Source of the DNA: CAZIWJ01 sp964542855 | GTDB taxonomy: Bacteria > Bacteroidota > Bacteroidia > Cytophagales > Cyclobacteriaceae | Reading direction: 5' to 3' | DNA: 8,695 bases | NCBI GenBank assembly: GCA_964542855.1 | Contig: CAZIWJ010000149.1 | Location: forward strand, 1 to 8,695 | In this document: piece after piece, positions 1-5,509 of the stretch | Layout of the letters: each line of letters opens with the position of its first letter | Numbering within the stretch: position 1 is the first letter of the stretch | Translations under genes and position numbers: made by a program | The notes under the pieces: model-generated | Told to the model about the DNA's origin: nothing | Databases searched by the model: none | What the model saw: only the letters and a program-made list of their open reading frames with translations

Positions 1-996
1 CAAGAGTGCTTCCAGGAATATTTTAATGCCCAGCACCCCAATAAGTACCATCCACGAAAACCTGCCAAACAGGGTAAGCCCTACCGTTACCAGGAGCATG
101 GCATGATAGCTAAATACGGCCAGGGCAAGCAGGGCCACCCGCCAGTCTTTATGCAGCTTCCATTTGCCCGCCCACCGCCTGCGCTGGTGATAAAATTCAC
201 TGATTCGCTGCTTAGCCAGCGTATACACGGTGTGCTCAGCACCTTTCAGAAAGGTTATCCCTTTCGGATACCTGGCGAATGCCTTTTTCATCAGGAATTC
301 ATCGTCGCCCGATGGAATGTGCAGGTTATCGTTGTACCCACCCAGTTCATAGAATAGCAACCTGCGAAAGGCTAAATTGGCCCCGTTACACATGTTCGGA
401 TGACCGGCCCGGAGGGAAGCCCCTCCCACCCCGATCAGGCTGGCAAACTCTACCGTTTGCATGTGCTCGAAAAGAGTGCTTTCGCAGTAAAAGCTCACCG
501 GCCCGAAAGCAAAATGAGTTTGGGGGTTCTGAAAACTGCGGGCAAACCCGGAGAGCCATGTCTTACCCACCCGGCAATCGCCATCGGTAGTAATAATAAT
601 TTCACCCCTGGCCCTGGCAATACCCTGGGCCAGGGCCTGCTTCTTGGGAGATAACCCGGGTTGCTGTACGGCTTGCAACAGGTGAAGCGGATAAGATACT
701 TTACTGATGAACCCTTTTACCATTTTACGGGTTTCATCGGTCGATTCGTCATCGACCACCCACACTTCAAAAGTATAATTTCCGGTGTACTGCATATCGA
801 GGTCTTGCAGCAGCAATTCTATGCGCCCGGCTTCGTTTCTAACTGGAATAATAACCGATAAGGCAATCGGCTCTTCCTGCTCAGCCGGCAATACTGCCGT
901 TACGGGCTTAATCCGGTTCCAGTGGTACAACACGTAGAGCAGGAAAAAGCAATAAACACCGTTGAGGATAACAAAAGCGGAAACAAATATTGGCAC
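1..996 (-). CDS. Membrane glycosyltransferase family 2, 3' end cut by window edge
   Basis: This frame is open for 332 codons from a GTG at 996 down to the window edge, so the C-terminus is missing. It is a GT-A fold family 2 glycosyltransferase, expected to move a sugar from a nucleotide-sugar donor on the cytoplasmic side of the inner membrane, probably for envelope or surface polysaccharide. An N-terminal membrane helix covers about residues 2-24. The catalytic domain follows: VIIPVRNEA (48-56), VDDESTD (81-87), the metal-binding TDGD (137-140), GDDEF (230-234) and a QxxRW motif, QRRRW (271-275), typical of processive enzymes. Two hydrophobic segments (about 286-310 and 313-332) begin a C-terminal membrane region. 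No ATG occurs before the catalytic core; GTG at 996 is preferred, and a TTG at 1038 is the in-frame alternative. It is divergent from ruvC. Acceptor and product cannot be told from sequence. Confidence 0.9.
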   Translation of the reverse strand, partial: MPIFVSAFVILNGVYCFFLLYVLYHWNRIKPVTAVLPAEQEEPIALSVIIPVRNEAGRIELLLQDLDMQYTGNYTFEVWVVDDESTDETRKMVKGFISKVSYPLHLLQAVQQPGLSPKKQALAQGIARARGEIIITTDGDCRVGKTWLSGFARSFQNPQTHFAFGPVSFYCESTLFEHMQTVEFASLIGVGGASLRAGHPNMCNGANLAFRRLLFYELGGYNDNLHIPSGDDEFLMKKAFARYPKGITFLKGAEHTVYTLAKQRISEFYHQRRRWAGKWKLHKDWRVALLALAVFSYHAMLLVTVGLTLFGRFSWMVLIGVLGIKIFLEALL

Positions 997-1017
997 AGGC
1001 TTAGAGTTTACAGCCTC

Positions 1018-1036
1018 GCAATATTGCGTATATTGC
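1018..1036. repeat. Inverted repeat in the glycosyltransferase/ruvC divergent spacer
   Basis: GCAATAT (1018-1024) and ATATTGC (1030-1036) are perfect 7-bp inverted arms around TGCGT. Within this, GCAATATTGC (1018-1027) is itself a perfect 10-bp palindrome, and ATATTGC occurs twice in direct orientation. The element ends 4 bp before the ruvC ATG, inside the only spacer between two divergent genes. It could be an operator, but no regulator is identified and short AT-rich palindromes can occur by chance. Confidence 0.4.
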
Positions 1037-1040
1037 AAAT

Positions 1041-1613
1041 ATGAAGCAAACACCAGAGCGTGGGGAACGTATTATTCTGGGTATTGATCCCGGTACACAG
1101 GTTATGGGCTACGGCCTGATCCAGGTGGAAACCCGTCGGCTGGTTTTAATTGAGTACGGCGTATTTCACCTGAAGAAATACAGGGAGCACGCGCTAAAGC
1201 TGAAGAAAATATTTGAACGGGTACAGGGGATCATCGATCAGCACCATCCGGATGAGATGGCCCTGGAAGCCCCTTTCTACGGGAAAAACGTGCAGGCCAT
1301 GCTGAAGCTGGGCCGTGCACAGGGAGTAGCCATGGCAGCCGGCCTGGCCCGGGAAATCCCGATTACCGAATACGCTCCCAAAAAGGTAAAGCAATCAGTA
1401 ACCGGTAACGGGAACGCCTCTAAGGAACAGGTAGCCCGGATGCTGAAGAACCTGGTGGTATTTCCCGACCACCTGGAAGAAGAAAGTTTGCTCGATGCGT
1501 CCGACGCACTGGCCGTAGGCTTATGCCATTATTACCAGGAAGGCCGCGTACAGCAACGCGCCGGGAGCTGGAAAGCGTTCGTAGCTGAAAATCCTGACCG
1601 AACAAAATTTTAA
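1041..1613 (+). CDS. ruvC: Crossover junction endodeoxyribonuclease RuvC
   Basis: RuvC (190 aa) is the Holliday junction resolvase that acts as a dimer, with the RuvAB branch-migration motor, to cut recombination intermediates in the cytoplasm. The RNase H-like fold is clear. The first catalytic Asp is D16 in GIDPGT, the Glu is E76 in MALEAPF, and the C-terminal pair D152/D155 lies in DASDALAV, so the four acidic metal ligands known from E. coli RuvC are all present. F79 matches the position of the conserved junction-stacking Phe. Length is slightly above the usual 160-180 aa because of a short N-terminal extension and a basic tail. The ATG at 1041 has no Shine-Dalgarno sequence, as is normal in Bacteroidota. 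It is the first gene of a likely three-gene transcript; ruvA and ruvB are not in this window. Confidence 0.97.
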   Translation: MKQTPERGERIILGIDPGTQVMGYGLIQVETRRLVLIEYGVFHLKKYREHALKLKKIFERVQGIIDQHHPDEMALEAPFYGKNVQAMLKLGRAQGVAMAAGLAREIPITEYAPKKVKQSVTGNGNASKEQVARMLKNLVVFPDHLEEESLLDASDALAVGLCHYYQEGRVQQRAGSWKAFVAENPDRTKF

Positions 1614-1618
1614 CCGCC

Positions 1619-2281
1619 ATGAAAAACATTGCCTGCCTGTTCGATATGGACGGCGTAATTATCGATAACCACCGCTATCACCTGGAATCCTGGATTGCTT
1701 TTTTTAATAAGTACGGCATTGCCATGTCGGAAAAAGACTACAAGGCCAAAGTGAACGGGCGCATTATGCCCGTAGTACTGAAAAACCTTTTCGGCGAATC
1801 GATTACCGACGAAGATGTAACCCGGTTTGGTAGTGAAAAGGAGGAAGCCTACCGGGAGCTGTATCGCCCACATGTTGCCCCTACCCCCGGACTGGTAGAT
1901 TTCCTGAATCATTTAAAAGAGAAAGGCGTTCCCTGTGCAGTGGGTACCTCGGCTCCACCCGAAAATGTTGACCTGATTATGGATAATACGGGGATACGGT
2001 CGTACTTCGAAACAATAATCGACGATAAGGCCGTTACCAGGGGAAAACCAGATCCGGAAGTATATCAGCTCGGGGCCCGGGCACTGGGTGTTCCTGATGA
2101 ACAGTGTGTGGTTTTTGAAGATGCGCTGCTGGGCATTGAAGCGGGTAAAAATGCCGGGATGAAAGTGGTGGCCGTAGCAACTACCCACACCCGAAGTGAA
2201 CTGGAAGAAACAGCTGTAAATTTAATTATCAACGACTTCCGGGAATTAACTTTATCGCAACTGGAAGGGTTGTTTGAGTAA
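1619..2281 (+). CDS. HAD-superfamily hydrolase, beta-phosphoglucomutase/phosphatase type
   Basis: This is a 220-aa haloacid dehalogenase family protein with an alpha-helical cap inserted after the first motif, the arrangement of beta-phosphoglucomutase-like and small-sugar phosphatases. Motif I is FDMDGV (nucleophile D9, acid/base D11). The cap covers about residues 16-85. Motif II is GTS (T110/S111), motif III is K143 in RGKPDP, and motif IV is FEDALLGIEAG with E167/D168 as Mg ligands. All catalytic residues are intact, so it should be an active soluble phosphohydrolase or phosphomutase; the substrate cannot be assigned from these motifs. The ATG lies 5 bp after the ruvC stop, so the two genes are probably co-transcribed. 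The link to ruvC is positional only. Confidence 0.9.
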   Translation: MKNIACLFDMDGVIIDNHRYHLESWIAFFNKYGIAMSEKDYKAKVNGRIMPVVLKNLFGESITDEDVTRFGSEKEEAYRELYRPHVAPTPGLVDFLNHLKEKGVPCAVGTSAPPENVDLIMDNTGIRSYFETIIDDKAVTRGKPDPEVYQLGARALGVPDEQCVVFEDALLGIEAGKNAGMKVVAVATTHTRSELEETAVNLIINDFRELTLSQLEGLFE

Positions 2282-2283
2282 AG

Positions 2284-2299
2284 ACAGCCCGCAGGCTGT
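2284..2299 (+). other. Short hairpin between the HAD and DUF4159 genes
   Basis: ACAGCC (2284-2289) and GGCTGT (2294-2299) form a perfect 6-bp stem with a CGCA loop, 3 nt after the HAD hydrolase stop and 12 nt before the next ATG. No T-tract follows, so it is not a standard intrinsic terminator. It could partly attenuate transcription, set an mRNA end, or mask the start of the next gene. Confidence 0.4.
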
Positions 2300-2311
2300 T
2301 GTGCGAATAAA

Positions 2312-2980
2312 ATGCATATGAAAAAAAACGTATTAATACTGATTTTCAGCTTGTTCCTTACTTCGGCATTTGCTCAAAGTGAACTGAAGCTGGCTAAACT
2401 GAAATATAACGGTGGAGGCGACTGGTACGCGAACAAAACAGCGCTACCCAACTTAATTGAGTTTTGTAATGATATTCTCAATACCAGCATTTACCCGGAA
2501 GAGGATGTGGTAGAAGTCGGCAGCCCTGAACTATACCTTTACCCTTACGTTTACATGACCGGGCATGGTAATGTGGTTTTTAACGACGCAGAAGCGCAAA
2601 ACCTGCGTAATTACCTGATTTCCGGTGGGTTTTTGCACATTGATGACAACTACGGGCTCGATCAGTTTGTGCGCCTGGAGATGAAAAAGGTTTTTCCTGA
2701 ACTGGATTTTGTATTACTTCCACCCGACCACCCGGTATACCGCCAGAAGTACGACTTTCCTAAAGGCCTGCCTAAAATTCACGAGCACGACGGTAAGCCC
2801 GCCCAGGGTTTCGGGCTAATTTATGAAGGGCGGCTGGTGTGTTTTTATTCGTACGAGTCAGACCTGGGCAACGGCTGGGAAGATCCGCGGGTGCACAACG
2901 ACCCCGAGGCGGTTCGGCAAAAAGCCCTGAAGATGGGCGCAAACTTAATATCATACGCCTTTACAGCTAATGAGCCCTAA
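2312..2980 (+). CDS. Exported DUF4159 domain protein
   Basis: This 222-aa protein begins with a Sec signal peptide: positive MHMKKN, a hydrophobic core to about residue 19, and a likely cleavage site AFA|QS after residue 21. The mature chain starts with LKYNGGGDWYAN and contains MTGHGN (82-87) and LISGGFLHIDDNYG (102-115), the signature stretches of DUF4159, a family related to class I glutamine amidotransferase-like folds. It is exported to the periplasm or beyond; its biochemical role is not known. The domain occurs alone here, not fused to a larger membrane protein as in some other bacteria. ATG codons at 2312 and 2318 are both possible starts; the second gives MKKN and an equally good signal peptide. 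It is the last gene of the ruvC cluster, 30 bp after the HAD gene. Confidence 0.88.
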   Translation: MHMKKNVLILIFSLFLTSAFAQSELKLAKLKYNGGGDWYANKTALPNLIEFCNDILNTSIYPEEDVVEVGSPELYLYPYVYMTGHGNVVFNDAEAQNLRNYLISGGFLHIDDNYGLDQFVRLEMKKVFPELDFVLLPPDHPVYRQKYDFPKGLPKIHEHDGKPAQGFGLIYEGRLVCFYSYESDLGNGWEDPRVHNDPEAVRQKALKMGANLISYAFTANEP

Positions 2981-3054
2981 ACCGGGGTAACGCTACCATT
3001 AAAATGCTGGCGCAGATTTTTAGTTTCTACTGCTAACACACATAGCGGAGGGGT

Positions 3055-3123
3055 TAAGGCAACCGAAGCAGTCCGGAAAACAGGAAAATACACCCCTGCA
3101 CTGTTTATGCTTCGCTTGCCTTA
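3055..3123. repeat. Long imperfect hairpin in convergent intergenic region
   Basis: The arms at 3055-3070 and 3108-3123 are reverse complements at 15 of 16 positions; the single mismatch is C3063 against C3115. Inside, AAACAG (3078-3083) and CTGTTT (3101-3106) form a second stem. A transcript from either strand could fold into a long rod. The element lies about 75 bp after the DUF4159 stop and 116 bp beyond the kinase stop, so a bidirectional 3'-end or processing structure is plausible. No strong T-tract follows the arms. The alternatives are a structured RNA or a small palindromic repeat element. Confidence 0.6.
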
Positions 3124-3156
3124 CCGCAAATCAACGAGTTCTTCTTTACCCTTCGT

Positions 3157-3227
3157 AAGTTAAAAACTGTTTCTCTGTACTGAAGGCTAACAAGTTTAAC
3201 TTCGCGCCAGCGAAATATTTTTAACTT
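3157..3227. terminator. Possible terminator region: nested inverted repeats before the kinase 3' end
   Basis: AAGTTAAAAA (3157-3166) and TTTTTAACTT (3218-3227) are perfect 10-bp inverted arms. Between them TTCGC (3201-3205) and GCGAA (3210-3214) form a hairpin with a GCCA loop, followed on the plus strand by the U-rich ATATTTTTA. The structure sits 12 bp beyond the kinase stop codon and is about 180-250 bp after the DUF4159 stop. It could end transcription in both directions. The core stem is only 5 bp, so the call is tentative. The rest of the 2981-3238 gap shows no gene. Confidence 0.4.
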
Positions 3228-3238
3228 TATGGTATAAC

Positions 3239-4633
3239 CTACTCTTTTGCCGGCAGGCAGACTTCAAAGTCGGTTTTGCCCGGTACAGACTGTACCCGGA
3301 TGCTGCCGTTGTGTTGGTCTATTATCTTTTTGGCGATATCTAACCCCAGGCCGGTGCCTTCTCCAATATTCTTGGTGGTAAAGAAAGGATCGAATACGTT
3401 GTTGATCGCTGATTCCCCAATTCCTTTTCCATCGTCTATCACGTCCACTTTCAGGAAACCACGCTCTCCCCGCCCTTTCAGCGTAATATTACCTCCGTGC
3501 TCTACCGCGTCGATGGCATTATTAAGCAGGTTGGTCCATACCTGGTTCAGTTCACTGGGAATAGCCTCAATAGCCGGTAACTGGTCGCTCCATTCTTTAT
3601 GCACCTGCACGTTCTTTTTATTCAGCTTATGGTTCAGCATGTTGAGGGTGCTATCGATACCCGGGCGAATATCTATTACCTCTTTATCTGCTCCCCGATC
3701 CATGTGGCTATACTCTTTCACTGAACCAACCAGGGCCAACATGCGTCCGGAAGCTTCCTGAATTTCAGTGATTAATCGTTCCGATTCCAGAACATTTGCT
3801 ACCCAGTTCAATACCGGCTTCAGGTGCTGCCCGTCTAGTATACCATAAATATCTTCCAGGTCGTCTACGTTCAAGCCGTATTCCATGAATACATCGGCCA
3901 GCCGGTAGGGTTCGGTAATTTCATTTTCTTCCAGCCAGTCTACAATATCATCTTCCAGTATGTTCCGGTCCATCTGCGACATTTCCTCTTTAGGTGCTGC
4001 CAGCTGGCGGAACAGGATGGTACTCACGCGGTTTACCTGTTCATCGGTAGCCTTAATGGAAAGCACTGACTTAAATTTATCGGGGGTATTGTGCAGCAGC
4101 TTTTTCAATTCCTGCGCGGCACGCACCACCGCCGAAGAGGGGTTGTTCAGTTCGTGCACCAGCCCGGCCGGTAGTTTTCCCAGTGCCAGCATTTTCTTGT
4201 TCGTCTGCTCCAGGCGGGTAAAGGTGCGGGTGGGGGTAGTCATGACTGATACCAGCGCCTGGACCAGTTCGTGGCACTCGATAATCATTTTCCGGAAGAA
4301 GTCGCGATGCAGGCTTAGCAAAGTTGCCGTTTGGGTTACTTCCAGGTAGGCTTTGCTCCGAACCGTGCGGGAATAAGGCAACACCCCGGTAATTTCTCCG
4401 GCAGCTAGTTTACCTATTTCGCGGAACTGACCACTTTGTTCCAGCTTGATACTCATTTCACCGGAAATAATGATGAACATTTCATCAGTATCTTCATCTG
4501 GTCGGGTTAACAATTCACCGGGCAACAGGCTAAAAGTACGCGAGTGGTGAACCAGCCATTGGAGCTGTTCTTGCGGCACTTCTTCCAGGGCCGGAACTTC
4601 GCGCAATTGTGCAATCATCTCGGTAGCAATCAT
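3239..4633 (-). CDS. Orphan histidine kinase with N-terminal cyclic-nucleotide-binding-like domain
   Basis: This 464-aa soluble sensor kinase has no membrane helix. Residues about 10-125 form a cNMP-binding/CRP-like beta-roll (FIIISGEMSIKLEQSGQF, then LAAGEITGVLPYSRTVRSKA). The phosphate-binding cassette lacks the FGE-L-A core of true cAMP binders, so the ligand is uncertain. The H-box is GKLPAGLVHELNNP with H160 as the likely phospho-acceptor. About 100 residues of acidic helical sequence (around 185-285) separate this from a segment resembling the second dimerisation helix (285-313). The ATPase domain has an N-box (NLLNNAIDA, 368-376), G1 (DDGKGIGE, 400-407), F-box (DPFFTTK, 415-421) and G2 (GEGTGLGL, 424-431), all intact. 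No response regulator is adjacent, so its partner is encoded elsewhere. The ATG at 4633 is the start; M6 is a possible alternative. Confidence 0.92.
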   Translation of the reverse strand: MIATEMIAQLREVPALEEVPQEQLQWLVHHSRTFSLLPGELLTRPDEDTDEMFIIISGEMSIKLEQSGQFREIGKLAAGEITGVLPYSRTVRSKAYLEVTQTATLLSLHRDFFRKMIIECHELVQALVSVMTTPTRTFTRLEQTNKKMLALGKLPAGLVHELNNPSSAVVRAAQELKKLLHNTPDKFKSVLSIKATDEQVNRVSTILFRQLAAPKEEMSQMDRNILEDDIVDWLEENEITEPYRLADVFMEYGLNVDDLEDIYGILDGQHLKPVLNWVANVLESERLITEIQEASGRMLALVGSVKEYSHMDRGADKEVIDIRPGIDSTLNMLNHKLNKKNVQVHKEWSDQLPAIEAIPSELNQVWTNLLNNAIDAVEHGGNITLKGRGERGFLKVDVIDDGKGIGESAINNVFDPFFTTKNIGEGTGLGLDIAKKIIDQHNGSIRVQSVPGKTDFEVCLPAKE

Positions 4634-4666
4634 GTTGTTTAGTGGGTTAAATATGCTTTTGCAAAC

Positions 4667-4674
4667 GAAAGATA
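4667..4674 (-). promoter_or_regulatory. Candidate -7 box for the histidine kinase
   Basis: Read on the minus strand, TATCTTTC matches the Bacteroidota -7 consensus TAnnTTTG at 7 of 8 positions. It would give a leader of about 30 nt before the ATG at 4633. No convincing -33 TTTG is present at the expected distance, so this is a weak call. Confidence 0.3.
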
Positions 4675-4675
4675 G

Positions 4676-4714
4676 AGTTACAATATGGTTTTGTTACGCT
4701 ATTAAGTTACAATA
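4676..4714. repeat. 10-bp direct repeat AGTTACAATA in divergent promoter region
   Basis: AGTTACAATA occurs exactly at 4676-4685 and again at 4705-4714, 29 bp apart, with a third partial GTTAC at 4693-4697. All copies lie in the 95-bp spacer between the divergent kinase and pcm genes. They lie between the candidate -7 boxes of the two genes, so they may be tandem sites for a DNA-binding regulator. No regulator is known. Confidence 0.45.
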
Positions 4715-4717
4715 GTT

Positions 4718-4725
4718 TATCTTTG
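4718..4725 (+). promoter_or_regulatory. -7 box (TATCTTTG) for pcm
   Basis: TATCTTTG is an exact match to the Bacteroidota TAnnTTTG -7 element. A TTTG ends at 4693, giving a 24-nt spacer, somewhat long for the partner -33 element. The box ends only 3 nt before the GTG at 4729 and 6 nt before the ATG at 4732, so a transcript from it would be leaderless or nearly so. Confidence 0.5.
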
Positions 4726-4731
4726 TAAGTG

Positions 4732-5409
4732 ATGGATAACCCGGGATTTTCTAAAAACGCTTACATCGATACCTATAAGCACCGCGGCATGCGGCGGGCA
4801 CTGGCTATGAAGCTAAAACAGAAAGGCATCCAGGACGAGAACGTTTTGCACGCCATCGAAACGGTGCCCCGACACGTGTTTATCGATAGTGCTTTTGCCG
4901 AGCAGGCTTACAAGGATAAGGCTTTTCAGATTGGAGAAGGCCAAACCATTTCCCAGCCCTACACCGTGGCGTTTCAAACGGAGTTGTTACAGGTAAAACC
5001 CGGCGAAAAAGTACTGGAAATCGGTACCGGATCGGGGTATCAGTGCTGTGTGTTGCAGGTACTTGGCGCCAAAGTATACACTATTGAATACAACCTGCGA
5101 CTATACCGCAGGGCCAGAAGTGTGTTAAGCCAGATCGGTTACTACAAAGCCAGCTTTTTCCATGGAGACGGAAGTAAGGGCCTCCCCCAGTTTGCTCCTT
5201 ACGATAAAATTATTGTCACCGCCGGGGCACCCGATATACCAGCATCGCTGGTTGACCAACTCGCCCCGGATGGCCGGCTGGTGGTGCCGGTGGGTAATAA
5301 CAAAACGCAGCACATGATGCTGGTTACTAAAAACAAAAACGGTGAGGTGCAAAAGGAAGACCGTGGTTCCTTTCGCTTTGTTCCCCTTATGGGCGAAGAG
5401 GGATGGTAG
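4732..5409 (+). CDS. pcm: Protein-L-isoaspartate O-methyltransferase
   Basis: PCM (225 aa from the ATG at 4732) uses S-adenosylmethionine to methylate L-isoaspartyl residues in aged proteins, starting their repair in the cytoplasm. The family signature is complete: the N-terminal helix with VPRHVF (45-50), the substrate loop GQTISQPY (70-77), SAM motif I VLEIGTGSGY (94-103), the post-I acidic residue E119 in YTIEYN, motif II with PYDKIIVTAGAP (156-167), motif III LAPDGRLVVPVG (177-188), and the C-terminal FRFVPLMGEEGW. Length is normal for the family. A GTG immediately upstream (4729) would add one residue; the ATG is preferred. It is divergent from the kinase and convergent with the desulfurase, so it is probably monocistronic. 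Confidence 0.96.
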   Translation: MDNPGFSKNAYIDTYKHRGMRRALAMKLKQKGIQDENVLHAIETVPRHVFIDSAFAEQAYKDKAFQIGEGQTISQPYTVAFQTELLQVKPGEKVLEIGTGSGYQCCVLQVLGAKVYTIEYNLRLYRRARSVLSQIGYYKASFFHGDGSKGLPQFAPYDKIIVTAGAPDIPASLVDQLAPDGRLVVPVGNNKTQHMMLVTKNKNGEVQKEDRGSFRFVPLMGEEGW

Positions 5410-5437
5410 TATTGTGTTTTATGATAAAAGTAGCAAC

Positions 5438-5498
5438 GAGCAGTAGCTCATCTTACAAACCTTTTACTATAGAAAAGTACCGAAGGTGAGCAGTAGCT
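5438..5498. repeat. Direct repeat GAGCAGTAGCT in convergent gap
   Basis: GAGCAGTAGCT occurs exactly at 5438-5448 and 5488-5498, 50 bp apart, in the 94-bp gap between pcm and the desulfurase. The first copy with its next base folds as GAGC-AGTA-GCTC. In the second, CAGTAG (5491-5496) pairs with CTACTG (5504-5509), which covers the desulfurase stop codon. The two copies may be parts of 3'-end structures for the convergent genes, or remnants of a duplicated short element. Confidence 0.45.
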
Positions 5499-5509
5499 TG
5501 TCTCTACTG
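5491..5509 (-). terminator. Hairpin at the desulfurase 3' end
   Basis: On the minus strand CAGTAG, which includes the TAG stop of the desulfurase, pairs with CTACTG across a 7-nt loop. The downstream minus-strand sequence contains CTTTTCTATAG but no continuous T-tract directly after the stem. It may stabilise or terminate the transcript; the evidence is the 6-bp perfect stem only. Confidence 0.3.

Noticed and set aside
103..861. Several plus-strand open frames opposite the glycosyltransferase
   Set aside because: They are antisense to an intact, motif-complete glycosyltransferase and have proline/arginine-rich compositions typical of shadow frames.
1036..1038. TTG as start of the glycosyltransferase
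   Set aside because: It would place the start inside the possible promoter/palindrome and add 14 polar residues before the membrane helix; the GTG at 996 is simpler.
3065..3085. Resemblance to the bacterial signal recognition particle RNA (GAAGCAGTCCGGA)
   Set aside because: The order of the conserved blocks is wrong and the stem around it pairs differently from the 4.5S RNA.
3960..4349. 129-codon plus-strand open frame opposite the kinase
   Set aside because: It is a shadow of the kinase coding strand, serine/cysteine-rich without domain features.
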